From positions 1 to 26,933 of the forward strand of contig CAJKRG010000045.1 of the NCBI GenBank assembly GCA_905202215.1: DNA of 26,933 bases, read 5' to 3'. This DNA comes from an uncultured Porphyromonadaceae bacterium (GTDB lineage: Bacteria > Bacteroidota > Bacteroidia > Bacteroidales > Muribaculaceae). The translations under genes and the position numbers were made by a program. Below the pieces are notes generated by a model, which worked only from the letters and a program-made list of their open reading frames with translations, did not search any database and was not told the origin of the DNA. The stretch's first letter is position 1, and each line of letters starts with the position of its first letter. Of the stretch, positions 1 to 7,480 are shown piece by piece.

Positions 1-105
1 TATGCTCCTTCGTCTCAGATATAAATCCATCTCAGACTTTTTGGCCTGTGTTTTCTCATATGCTTTTAAACAACCTCTAACTTTGGCCACGGCCGATTGT
101 TTCAT
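1..105 (-). other. Possible partial reading frame within a repeat
   Basis: An ATG at 105-103 on the minus strand opens a frame that runs uninterrupted off the left edge (35 codons visible, starting MKQSAVAKVRGC and rich in Lys and Arg). I do not recognise the family. Part of the frame (27-50, reading TQAKKSEM) recurs in inverted orientation at the right edge of the window. The sequence is therefore better viewed as part of a dispersed repeat, possibly the end of an insertion sequence with its transposase beyond the edge, than as a unique gene. Too little is visible to decide. Confidence 0.25.
27..80. repeat. Left copy of window-edge inverted repeat
   Basis: Positions 27-50 are the exact reverse complement of 26910-26933 (24 of 24 bases). 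The next roughly 28 bases outward (51-80) align with 26882-26909 without gaps but are diverged, and they end in the shared motif AGAGGkTGTTT (read on the minus strand). This pattern of a conserved interior and a variable edge fits related copies of a mobile or dispersed element reaching both ends of the window. Confidence 0.6.
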
Positions 106-106
106 A

Positions 107-132
107 AGATGCAGGCAATATTGCCTGCATCT
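107..132. promoter_or_regulatory. Perfect 26-base palindrome upstream of rbfA
   Basis: The 26 bases are self-complementary throughout (half-site AGATGCAGGCAAT). The palindrome ends 17 bases before the rbfA start codon. It could form a 10-12 bp hairpin in RNA or be a DNA operator. The following bases (CTATTATATC) are not a convincing U-tract, so a classic terminator is less likely than a regulatory site or the scar of an adjacent element. Confidence 0.5.
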
Positions 133-149
133 ATTATATCCGATTAATT

Positions 150-485
150 ATGGAATCTACCCGTCAAGCTAAAATCTCCCGCCTTCTTCAGAAAGAACTG
201 AGCGAGATATTCCGCCGCGAGACCGCCAAGACTCACGGCGTGATAGTATCGGTGAGTGCCGTGCGTGTATCGCCCGACCTTTCCGTAGCAAAAGCATATC
301 TGTCGATTTTCCCTTCCGAAAAGGCCATGGAGGTGATGGAGAATATAGAGGCGTCGAAGCAGACCGTACGCTACGAACTCGCCCAGATCGTCCGCCATCA
401 GCTCCGCAAAGTCCCCGAACTCCAGTTCTATCTCGACGACAGCCTCGACTATATCGAAAACATCGATTCCCTTCTTTCGAAGTGA
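150..485 (+). CDS. rbfA: Ribosome-binding factor A
   Basis: This 111-residue protein matches RbfA in length and sequence. The N-terminal helix carries the typical RQAKISRLLQKELSEIF pattern, followed by the KH-like core with VSVSAVRVSPDLSVAKAYLSIFP and a C-terminal VPELQFYLDDSLDYIENI segment. RbfA binds the 30S subunit near the 5' end of 16S rRNA and supports late small-subunit maturation and growth at low temperature. The ATG is the natural start because the conserved helix begins within its first ten residues. The stop lies 12 bases before the start of the permease gene, so the two are probably co-transcribed. A perfect palindrome lies just upstream. The assignment is from family recognition and is strong. 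Confidence 0.93.
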   Translation: MESTRQAKISRLLQKELSEIFRRETAKTHGVIVSVSAVRVSPDLSVAKAYLSIFPSEKAMEVMENIEASKQTVRYELAQIVRHQLRKVPELQFYLDDSLDYIENIDSLLSK

Positions 486-497
486 GTTGAAACGTAA

Positions 498-1727
498 ATG
501 ATAGCACTGCGCATTGCACTCCGGTATCTGTTTGCGCCGAAATCGCACAGAGCCGTCAACATCATATCGGTCATCTCGATAGCCGGGGTGGCAGTGGCCA
601 CTATGGCCATAGTGGTGGTGCTGTCGGTATTCAACGGCTTCACCTCGCTCGCCGGCGACCGCCTCGGCAAATTAGATCCCGACCTGAAAGTGACGCCGAT
701 CGAAGGCAAGACCTTCGCGCAGGCCGACTCCATCGCCGCAGCGATAGCAGCAACCGACGGTGTGGCCTCGGCCATGCCGGTGCTGAGCGAACGTGCCCTT
801 CTGGTGGCGCCCGACAACCAGCTGCCCGTGCGTCTCATCGGCATTGATCCCGCAGGCTACGACGCGCCCGGCATCGACAGCACCCTCATCGACGGCATAT
901 ATGCCACCGACGCCCTTGTCGGCGCCGACACTCTCGCAGCGGCACAGCTGTCGGTAGGCGTGGCCCTTGGAAGCCGTCTGCGTCCCGGCGGCGAATCGCA
1001 GGCGCACATCTACGTTCCCCGGCGCCTCGGACGAATCAATCCGGCCAATCCTGCAGCGGCATACCGCACAATGCCCGTTGCCGTAAGCGGTGTCTTTCAG
1101 GTCGATCAGCCCGAATACGACACCGACTGCGTCTTCGTACCCCTCGACCGGCTGCGCGCCCTTCTCGAATACGACGAAAGCGAAGCCTCAGCCATCAACA
1201 TAGCCCTCAGCCCCGGCGCCGACATCGCAGCAGCCGAAAAAGCCGTCCGGTCGATTACAGGAAGTGCATTCGACGTCCTGCCGCGCGAACGCCAGCAGGC
1301 CGACACCTTCCGCATGATATCCATCGAGAAATGGGTGACATTCCTCATGCTGGTGTTCATACTCCTTATAGCGTCGTTCAACATCGTCTCGACCCTCTCG
1401 CTGCTCGTCATCGAGAAACGCGACAACATGCTCACTCTGCGCGCCATCGGTGCCTCGCGAAACACAGTGCGCGCCGTCTTCGCCGACCTCGGCTGGCTCA
1501 TTACCGCCGCCGGAGGCGTCATCGGCACCGTTCTCGGAGTAATCCTGTCATTGATCCAGGAGCACTTCGGCCTCATCAAACTCGACGGCGACCCGGCCGC
1601 CCTCTCGGTCGACTCCTATCCCGTGCGCCTCGAATGGGCCGACGTCGCCCTCGTCCTCGCCACAGTCCTCATCGTAGGCCTCGCGATAGCAGCTCTGTCG
1701 CGCCTGTTTTCAAAAAAAATCGCCTGA
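498..1727 (+). CDS. LolC/LolE-type ABC transporter permease (FtsX family)
   Basis: The 409-residue protein has the architecture of MacB/FtsX-superfamily permeases. A first membrane helix (about residues 20-45, rich in Ile, Val and Ala) is followed by a periplasmic domain of roughly 230 residues. Three helices cluster at the C-terminus (about 279-305, 331-352 and 380-400). The N-terminus MIALRIALRYLFAPKS is characteristic of the lipoprotein-releasing LolC/E branch. The expected role is extraction of outer-membrane lipoproteins from the inner membrane together with a LolD-type ATPase, which is not in this window. A single permease gene directly after rbfA is a usual Bacteroidales arrangement, where one protein may serve as a LolC/E homodimer; that last point is inference. 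No truncation or frameshift is seen. Confidence 0.85.
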   Translation: MIALRIALRYLFAPKSHRAVNIISVISIAGVAVATMAIVVVLSVFNGFTSLAGDRLGKLDPDLKVTPIEGKTFAQADSIAAAIAATDGVASAMPVLSERALLVAPDNQLPVRLIGIDPAGYDAPGIDSTLIDGIYATDALVGADTLAAAQLSVGVALGSRLRPGGESQAHIYVPRRLGRINPANPAAAYRTMPVAVSGVFQVDQPEYDTDCVFVPLDRLRALLEYDESEASAINIALSPGADIAAAEKAVRSITGSAFDVLPRERQQADTFRMISIEKWVTFLMLVFILLIASFNIVSTLSLLVIEKRDNMLTLRAIGASRNTVRAVFADLGWLITAAGGVIGTVLGVILSLIQEHFGLIKLDGDPAALSVDSYPVRLEWADVALVLATVLIVGLAIAALSRLFSKKIA

Positions 1728-1736
1728 GAAAAATTT

Positions 1737-1757
1737 CATAATCCATAATCCATAATT
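1737..1757. repeat. Three tandem copies of a 7-base unit
   Basis: CATAATC, CATAATC and CATAATT lie end to end in the short gap between the permease stop and the radical SAM gene. The array is too small for function to be inferred. A length change here would alter the 5' untranslated spacing of the downstream GTG-started gene. Confidence 0.7.
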
Positions 1758-1761
1758 TAAC

Positions 1762-2541
1762 GTGCAGACCGTTCTTTTTCATGAAACCATATTCGGGCCG
1801 ATACACTCGCGCCGTCTCGGCTCCTCTCTCGGAGTCAATCTGATGCCCAACGACGGCAAGATATGCTCCTTCGACTGCATATACTGCGAAGCCGGCTACA
1901 ACGCGCAGGGCGCCGGCACGACCGGACTACCCGCGCGCGACGAAGTGGCGCGTCTGCTCGAAAAGAAACTGCTCTCGCTCATAGAGAACGGCTCTCCGCT
2001 CGATGTCATCACTTTCTCCGGCAACGGCGAGCCGACGCTCCACCCCGATTTCGCAGGAGTGGTCGACGACACCATAGCTTTGCGCGACCGCTACTTTCCC
2101 AACGTCAAAATCAGCGTCCTCACAAATTCCACCCGTATTGCCGATCCCACCGTTGCGGCCGCACTACGTAAAGTAGACAACAACATCCTCAAGCTCGACA
2201 GCGCCTTCGAAGAGACAGTTCGCCTCCTCGACCGGCCCAACCCCGGATATTCTGTCGGAAAGACCATCGAAGGCCTGGCCGGATTCGGCACCCAGGGCAT
2301 AATACAGACCATGTTCACCCGCGGCGAGCACAACGGCAAGACCATCGACAACACCACAGACGCCGAAGTCGACGCCCTCATCGACGCCTACCGCCGCATA
2401 TCGCCACGCGAAATCATGATCTACACAATCGACCGTCCCACGCCCGAGACCACCCTGTGCCGCATACCCCGTCCCGAGCTCGACGCCATTGCCGACCGCA
2501 TACGCCGCGCCACCGGCATCGAAGTCCAGGTCTCCGGCTAA
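1762..2541 (+). CDS. Radical SAM protein, TYW1-like (COG0731 type)
   Basis: The protein has 259 residues and a radical-SAM cluster motif C35-x3-C39-x2-C42 (CSFDCIYC), preceded by FGPIHSRRLGSSLG, which is the signature of the wybutosine-synthesis-like branch. It also has FSGNGEPTLHP, the GxxEP-type SAM-binding motif. The family uses a [4Fe-4S] cluster to cleave S-adenosylmethionine; the bacterial substrate is not established. The start is GTG: an in-frame stop lies at 1753-1755 and the only codons between are TTT and AAC, so no ATG is available upstream of the conserved motif. The gene follows the permease by 34 bases containing a 7-base tandem repeat, and is itself followed by a 9-base-period repeat. 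Confidence 0.85.
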   Translation: MQTVLFHETIFGPIHSRRLGSSLGVNLMPNDGKICSFDCIYCEAGYNAQGAGTTGLPARDEVARLLEKKLLSLIENGSPLDVITFSGNGEPTLHPDFAGVVDDTIALRDRYFPNVKISVLTNSTRIADPTVAAALRKVDNNILKLDSAFEETVRLLDRPNPGYSVGKTIEGLAGFGTQGIIQTMFTRGEHNGKTIDNTTDAEVDALIDAYRRISPREIMIYTIDRPTPETTLCRIPRPELDAIADRIRRATGIEVQVSG

Positions 2542-2594
2542 AGTCCCAAAAGTCCCTAAAGACCTTAAAGTCCCTAAACACTCTAAAAAACCTT
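2541..2594. repeat. Degenerate 9-base-period tandem repeat
   Basis: About six units with consensus AAGTCCCTA begin at the stop codon of the radical SAM gene. Units at 2550-2558 and 2568-2576 are identical; the others drift by one to several bases. The array lies immediately upstream of the four-helix-bundle gene. It has no long dyad and is not a CRISPR array, because it has no spacers. Confidence 0.75.
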
Positions 2595-2611
2595 AATCAT
2601 CTAAAACTACC

Positions 2612-3157
2612 ATGACCAACCTCCTTCCTCCCTCCGGCAACTACAAGGAGCTGATCAGCTACCGGAAAGCCGATGTGATTTATCAGATCACATATTTTTT
2701 CTGCAGCAGATATCTCCAAAAAGGCGACCGCACGATCGACCAGATGATACAGGCGGCACGAAGCGGGAAGCAGAACATCATCGAGGGCTGCGCGGCGTCC
2801 GCAACCTCATCCAAAACAGAAATCAAACTCATAAACGTAGCAAAAGCGAGTCTTAAGGAACTACTGGAGGACTACGAGGATTATCTAAAAACCCGAAGGC
2901 AACGGCAATGGGAAAAAGGAAGCATCGAATATGAAGCGATGAGAAAACTCGGCCGTGATCACAGCGACGCCGATTTCTTCCTTAATATCATTGAAACCAA
3001 ACAACCCGACGTAATTGCCAATATGGCAATCATTCTCATAAATCAGGCCGATTATCTGCTCTACCGGCAGCTCGAAAGACTATCGCAGGACTTTCTCGAA
3101 AACGGCGGCTTCTCAGAACGCATGACACGCCTCCGAAAAGAGCGCCGAGGATTCTGA
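2612..3157 (+). CDS. Four-helix-bundle protein (S23/Avd-like fold)
   Basis: The protein has 181 residues. The motif TIDQMIQAARSGKQNIIEGCAASA at about residues 42-65 is the hallmark of the S23/four-helix-bundle family (short helix, then Q-A-x-R-S-x-x-x-N-I-x-E-G), here with an extended C-terminal helical part seen in Bacteroidetes members. Relatives include proteins encoded in 23S rRNA intervening sequences and the Avd accessory protein of diversity-generating retroelements, both nucleic-acid-binding. No reverse transcriptase, rRNA or variable repeat is nearby, so this copy is a stand-alone member of unknown function. The start is the ATG directly after the 9-base-period repeat. A bidirectional hairpin follows, separating it from the convergent LRR gene. 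Confidence 0.75.
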   Translation: MTNLLPPSGNYKELISYRKADVIYQITYFFCSRYLQKGDRTIDQMIQAARSGKQNIIEGCAASATSSKTEIKLINVAKASLKELLEDYEDYLKTRRQRQWEKGSIEYEAMRKLGRDHSDADFFLNIIETKQPDVIANMAIILINQADYLLYRQLERLSQDFLENGGFSERMTRLRKERRGF

Positions 3158-3164
3158 ATCAAAA

Positions 3165-3191
3165 AAGAGACGTGCGGGAAGCACGCCTCTT
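3165..3191. terminator. Bidirectional terminator between convergent genes
   Basis: AAGAGACGTGC pairs with GCACGCCTCTT (10 of 11 pairs, one A-C mismatch) around a GGGAA loop. A-rich sequence lies on the left, giving a U-tract for minus-strand transcripts, and TCTCAT lies on the right. It sits between the stops at 3157 (plus) and 3210 (minus), so it can serve both genes. Confidence 0.75.
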
Positions 3192-3209
3192 CTCATAGAT
3201 CCCTGTCGC

Positions 3210-5306
3210 TTACTTTTTGACAATCTTTCTGATGCCCGCACGGCTGCGCACTATGTAGATGCCGGAAGCAAGACTTCCCAGAGCAGCACTGTCGGCATTA
3301 CGGAGCAGTTCCACCCCCTGAAGACTGAACACGTCGCACGCGTCCGATTCAGGCGCTACAGTCATATCGATTCCGGTAGTGATATTTTCCGTTATAGTGT
3401 TGAAACGGCCCCATTCCGGATGTGCCATATAATCCGCCGACATTCCTTCGGGAACCGTCAGTTTGGCCGCGGCATACACATCGTCGTGGAAAGCTCCCGA
3501 AACAAGATCGGGCATGTTTTCACAGGTCACCACAACCTCTGTGATGGCACGACTGCCATCGAACGCATTACCTCTTACTAAGCATGAAGCACCGTCACGC
3601 GAACGTGGAGATAAATCATCACTAAAAACAACTTTTTTCAGAGCACTGCAATTTTTAAATGCCGAACTGCAAATTTCTTTCACATTAGACGGGATATTGA
3701 TTTCTTTGAGAGAAGTGCATGCCTCAAATGCTTGATATTTTATGATTTCTACTCCCGGTCCTATAATCACATCATGTAGAGTTGAGCATCTCTTAAAAAA
3801 ATATAGCCCTATTTCCTTGACCAAGGGTCCAAATTCCGCTTTCTCCCCTACTCGATTCTGGGCAAACGGAGAGAAACAATACCCGCCATATTCGGAAGTA
3901 CTCATAGAATAATGGAATTCACGTCCAAAATAAACTGACTTGATCGGTAAGTTCCAGAACACTTCTTCAGCTGTAAAAGGCTCGCCATCTTCAAAGATAA
4001 ACTCCTCAAGAGAAGGACAGTCAAAGAATGTGCGCAAGGAAATTTCCGTAATTGTCGCCGGGACGACTACTTTCCTAAGAGAATTGCAGTTATTGAAAAC
4101 CCACCTATTTATTTTCTTAACTTCCGCTTCAAAAGTTATTTCTTCCAGGCCTTCGCAATATCTAAAAGTCTCATTAGGCAAATAGGGGATTTTTAGATTT
4201 TCTACTTTTTTAAGTTTTTTACAGCTCTTAAACAAACCCTCATTAAAAGGTTCACCATTAGCAATATATGAATCAGGCAATCTCAACGTCTCGAGCGACG
4301 AGCATCCTTGAAAAGCGCTGCTTCCGATAGTATGGATTCCTTCCTGCAAAATAAGATACTGCAGAGAACCACAATTTTTATAAGCGTTAGCAGGGATATC
4401 TACGCATGCGAGATCGGCCTTTACGAGTTTGCCGCAGTTTTCGAAGCTGAGCGATCCGGCATTCGGCCCGAGCCGGAGTTCTTCGAGATTGCCGGTACCT
4501 CCGAGACCGGTGACAGGTCTGTCGATATCGATGCGTTTGAGTTCACAACTCGAAAACGGACGGTTCGACGGATTCCACATGGTGGAACTTTGCCATCCTC
4601 CCGTTTCGAGCAATTCATCGGAACTTTCTATAACCAGTTCCTCTATTTTTGTATACTGAAAACAATTGAGTCCGAATTTTTTGAAAGTGGCCGGAATGAC
4701 GACACGCTTAAGGGCCGGGATATTCGAAAACGTATACTCTTTTGTCAGCTTCTCCACATGGGGTCCGAAAGCGATAACCCGCAGGCCGGAATTCTCGAAC
4801 GGCCCCTTCGACGTACTGTTGAAATCAAGCTCCCTGTCGACATAGAGGGAATCGAGAGGCAAACCGCTGAGAGCACCGGCCTGCACGCCCATATGCCCGA
4901 TATGTATTGAATCGGGGCCGGCCAGGAAACTCAGCGTCTTCAGCCCCGTGCAGCCTGCAAAGGCATCGTTGGCTATCTCCCTCACCGTCCCGCTTATCAC
5001 GATCTCGGTGATGTTCACATTCTCCTTGAAAGCATCGCGCTGTATGCCTACAACTTTCCGACCGAGAATCTCCTCGGGAATAACAACCTTGCCCGAATAG
5101 GGATGCTGGGGGAAATCCATATCGTCACCGGGGTGACATACCCAGCATGTGCCGTCATCGGCATCCTTGTTCCACACGGCCACAATGCCGCTCTCATCCC
5201 ATATATACACGTTCGGGTTGTCGGGTACGTCTGTTCCCGAAACCGGAACCGGCAGGATTGTTGCAAGCAGCAGCGCACAGGTTTTCAGTAAAAATTTCGC
5301 ATTCAT
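3210..5306 (-). CDS. Secreted BspA-type leucine-rich-repeat protein with sorting-type tail
   Basis: The protein has 698 residues. It begins with a signal peptide (MNAKFLLKTCALLLATILPVPVSG), then a short lead, then many repeats of the LRR_5/BspA type (for example VKEICSSAFKNCSALKKV, with recurring F-x-x-C-x-x-L). It ends in LASGIYIVRSRAGIRKIVKK, the shape of Bacteroidales C-terminal secretion/sorting domains linked to the type IX pathway. BspA-like proteins are surface or secreted adhesins. The function here is inferred from the fold only. The middle of the gene (about 3600-4380) is clearly AT-rich (hand-counted lines 30-43% GC) while both ends are about 50-57%, suggesting exchange of the repeat core. 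A -7-like box (TAAATTTG) lies 34 bases upstream of the start. Confidence 0.88.
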   Translation of the reverse strand: MNAKFLLKTCALLLATILPVPVSGTDVPDNPNVYIWDESGIVAVWNKDADDGTCWVCHPGDDMDFPQHPYSGKVVIPEEILGRKVVGIQRDAFKENVNITEIVISGTVREIANDAFAGCTGLKTLSFLAGPDSIHIGHMGVQAGALSGLPLDSLYVDRELDFNSTSKGPFENSGLRVIAFGPHVEKLTKEYTFSNIPALKRVVIPATFKKFGLNCFQYTKIEELVIESSDELLETGGWQSSTMWNPSNRPFSSCELKRIDIDRPVTGLGGTGNLEELRLGPNAGSLSFENCGKLVKADLACVDIPANAYKNCGSLQYLILQEGIHTIGSSAFQGCSSLETLRLPDSYIANGEPFNEGLFKSCKKLKKVENLKIPYLPNETFRYCEGLEEITFEAEVKKINRWVFNNCNSLRKVVVPATITEISLRTFFDCPSLEEFIFEDGEPFTAEEVFWNLPIKSVYFGREFHYSMSTSEYGGYCFSPFAQNRVGEKAEFGPLVKEIGLYFFKRCSTLHDVIIGPGVEIIKYQAFEACTSLKEINIPSNVKEICSSAFKNCSALKKVVFSDDLSPRSRDGASCLVRGNAFDGSRAITEVVVTCENMPDLVSGAFHDDVYAAAKLTVPEGMSADYMAHPEWGRFNTITENITTGIDMTVAPESDACDVFSLQGVELLRNADSAALGSLASGIYIVRSRAGIRKIVKK

Positions 5307-5339
5307 TGCTTAGAAGTTGTTTAATAACTGTATGAATTG

Positions 5340-5347
5340 CAAATTTA
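5340..5347 (-). promoter_or_regulatory. -7 promoter box for the LRR gene
   Basis: On the minus strand this reads TAAATTTG, an exact match to the Bacteroidetes -7 consensus TAnnTTTG. It would give a leader of roughly 25-30 bases before the ATG at 5306. No good -33 TTTG is visible at the expected spacing, so the promoter may be weak or assisted. The predicted leader contains the motif TTAAACAACTTCTAA (5310-5324). Confidence 0.5.
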
Positions 5348-5458
5348 TGTAATCGATAATTTCGGCCTTTCACACGAAATTGTGAATCAAATGTTAATAT
5401 TCACTAAAGCCGGATAAACCGCTGATCCTTCCGTTATGTCCCGATTGCTGCAGGAGGG

Positions 5459-5489
5459 TTGCAGGATCGGGGGAAAATAATTATTTTTG
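5459..5489 (+). promoter_or_regulatory. Promoter of the porX operon, leaderless geometry
   Basis: TATTTTTG at 5482-5489 matches the TAnnTTTG -7 box, and TTG at 5459-5461 lies 20 bases upstream as a -33 element. Transcription would start about 5-7 bases after the -7 box, at or next to the ATG at 5496. A hairpin (CCCGAT at 5440-5445 with ATCGGG at 5466-5471) overlaps the -33 region and could be an operator. Confidence 0.55.
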
Positions 5490-5495
5490 CGGAAA

Positions 5496-7058
5496 ATGAA
5501 TACCAAGCAACGAATACTCTGGGCCGACGACGAAATCGACCTTCTGAAGCCTCATCTGCTCTTCCTGCGCAACAAGGGCTATGATGTGACAACGGCCAAC
5601 AACGGCCGCGACGCGCTCGACCTTGCCTTCGCCGAGCCTTTCGACCTTATAATCCTCGACGAGAACATGCCCGGCCTCACCGGTCTCGAAACGCTGTCGA
5701 TGATAAAGCAGCGTCTTCCCCATATCCCCGTGATCATGATCACCAAGAGTGAGGAAGAGAATATCATGGATCAGGCCGTAGGTAGCAAGATAGCCGACTA
5801 TCTCATAAAGCCCGTCAATCCCAACCAGATACTCATAGCCATCAAGAAGCATCTCCATGCCGGACAGCTCGTGCAGGAGAAGACCCAGCGCGACTACCGC
5901 GAGGATTTCGGCAACCTCTCCATGCTCATCAACAGCGCCGACAGCATCGACGACTGGTACGCGCTCCACGAACGCCTGGTATATCGAGAAATGGAACTTG
6001 CCGGCGCAGGCTCGGGTATGGACGAACTGCTCGAGACCCAGAAGAAAGAGGCCGACGCCGAATTCTACAAATGGGTGCGCCGCCACTACGAGAACTGGGT
6101 GCAGGAAGGTTGTACCGCGCCGGAAGCGCCGCTTATGAGTCCGCGCATTTTTCCGTCGGTCGTATTCCCTATGCTTGACGCGGGCGAGAAGGTTTTCTTC
6201 ATTCTTATCGACAATTTCCGTCTCGACCAGTGGCGCACGGTTAAGCCGCTGCTTGCCGACATGTTCGCCATGGACGAGCGCCTCTACACCTCCATCCTCC
6301 CCACAGCCACACAGTATGCCCGCAACGCCATCTTCTCGGGCCTCATGCCGGCGCAGATAGAAAAGATGTTTCCCGACCTGTGGGTCGACGAGGATTCCGA
6401 AGAGGGCAAGAATATCAACGAGTCGCCACTCATAGCCACTCAGCTTGAGCGCTACCGCCGCAACCACCGCTTCTCATACAACAAGATCAACGACAGCGCC
6501 GGAGGCGAAAAACTCCTGCGCGAATTCGACCGCCTGGAGGCGAACGACCTCAACATCATCATATTCAACTTCATCGACATGATGTCGCACGCGCGCACCG
6601 AGTCGAAGATGATACGCGAGCTTGCCGCCACCAACGCCGCCTACCGCGACCTTACCGAAGCCTGGTTCCGCCATTCGTCGGCAATCGACATATTCCGCCG
6701 CATAGCCGAAAAAGGATACAAGATAGTGCTCACCACCGACCACGGCACCATACGCGTCGATACACCCGTGAAAGTGGTCGGCGACCGAAACACCAACACC
6801 AATCTTCGCTATAAACTCGGCAAGAATCTCGCCTATAACTCACGCCAGGTGTTCGAAATCAAAAATCCGCAGCGCTTCGGTCTCCCATCGCCCAATGTAT
6901 CGACAACATACATCTTCACCGCCAGAAACGAGTTTTTCGCATATCCCAACAATTATAACTACTACGTACAATACTACACCGGCACCTTCCAGCACGGAGG
7001 AATCTCGATGGAGGAAATGCTGGTGCCACTGATCACACTCACTCCAAAAAAATCATGA
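5496..7058 (+). CDS. porX: PorX-type response regulator with PglZ (alkaline phosphatase-like) effector domain
   Basis: The 520-residue protein has an N-terminal receiver domain with acidic pocket D11/D12, phospho-acceptor D55 (LILDENMPG) and K84 (MITKSEEE). A C-terminal PglZ/alkaline-phosphatase-superfamily domain follows, with metal-ligand-type motifs LIDNFRLDQW, TATQYARNAIFSG (candidate catalytic Thr near 270-272) and TTDHG (D415, H416). This is the PorX layout. In Porphyromonas and Flavobacterium, PorX works with the histidine kinase PorY to control type IX secretion, and the effector domain is a zinc enzyme acting on phospho-oligonucleotides. I chose ATG 5496 over an in-frame TTG at 5487 because the receiver domain starts there and the TTG overlaps the -7 box. 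The stop overlaps tsaE (ATGA). Two sorting-tail proteins in the same window are plausible clients. Confidence 0.9.
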   Translation: MNTKQRILWADDEIDLLKPHLLFLRNKGYDVTTANNGRDALDLAFAEPFDLIILDENMPGLTGLETLSMIKQRLPHIPVIMITKSEEENIMDQAVGSKIADYLIKPVNPNQILIAIKKHLHAGQLVQEKTQRDYREDFGNLSMLINSADSIDDWYALHERLVYREMELAGAGSGMDELLETQKKEADAEFYKWVRRHYENWVQEGCTAPEAPLMSPRIFPSVVFPMLDAGEKVFFILIDNFRLDQWRTVKPLLADMFAMDERLYTSILPTATQYARNAIFSGLMPAQIEKMFPDLWVDEDSEEGKNINESPLIATQLERYRRNHRFSYNKINDSAGGEKLLREFDRLEANDLNIIIFNFIDMMSHARTESKMIRELAATNAAYRDLTEAWFRHSSAIDIFRRIAEKGYKIVLTTDHGTIRVDTPVKVVGDRNTNTNLRYKLGKNLAYNSRQVFEIKNPQRFGLPSPNVSTTYIFTARNEFFAYPNNYNYYVQYYTGTFQHGGISMEEMLVPLITLTPKKS

Positions 7059-7480
7059 AAACCATACAGATACCCTCGGTAGAGGCTCTTCCCGAAGCCG
7101 CACGCCAGTTCGCCGCCGAAATGGGCGACAATACCGTATTCGCATTCTACGGCGACATGGGCGCCGGAAAGACAACCTTCATCAACGCACTCTGCGAGGT
7201 GCTCGGAGTCGATCCGTCGGAAACGGCATCGCCGACATTCGCTCTCATCAACGAATACCGCTCCGACACAACGGCCGAACTCATCTATCACTTCGACTTC
7301 TATCGCGTCGAGACCCTTGAGGAAGCCCTCGAACTCGGAATCGAGGATTATTTCGATTCCGGCGCCGTATGCCTCATCGAGTGGCCCGAGCGTATCGCCG
7401 CCGCCCTGCCCAACGACACCGTATCGGTCAAGATTACCGTCAACGACGACGATTCGCGCACACTCACAATCAGCGAATGA
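7055..7480 (+). CDS. tsaE: tRNA threonylcarbamoyladenosine biosynthesis ATPase TsaE
   Basis: The protein has 141 residues, the usual TsaE length. Its Walker A motif is GDMGAGKTT (residues 33-41), and the family's other landmarks are present: SPTFALINEY, the HFDFYRVETLEEALELGIEDYF segment and the CLIEWPERI motif. TsaE energises the TsaB-TsaD complex that installs t6A37 on ANN-decoding tRNAs in the cytoplasm. The start overlaps the porX stop by ATGA and its own stop overlaps birA the same way, so translation of the three genes is probably coupled. Confidence 0.93.
   Translation: MKTIQIPSVEALPEAARQFAAEMGDNTVFAFYGDMGAGKTTFINALCEVLGVDPSETASPTFALINEYRSDTTAELIYHFDFYRVETLEEALELGIEDYFDSGAVCLIEWPERIAAALPNDTVSVKITVNDDDSRTLTISE

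Noticed and set aside
2541..2594. CRISPR-like array
   Set aside because: Nine-base degenerate units with no spacers and no cas genes.
2612..3157. Diversity-generating retroelement with the four-helix-bundle gene as avd
   Set aside because: No reverse transcriptase, template repeat or variable repeat was found nearby.
5487..5495. TTG start for porX
   Set aside because: It is inside the predicted -7 box. The receiver domain begins at ATG 5496.
7369..7476. Upstream extension of birA
   Set aside because: Out-of-frame tsaE sequence. The ATG at 7477 forms an ATGA junction like its neighbours.
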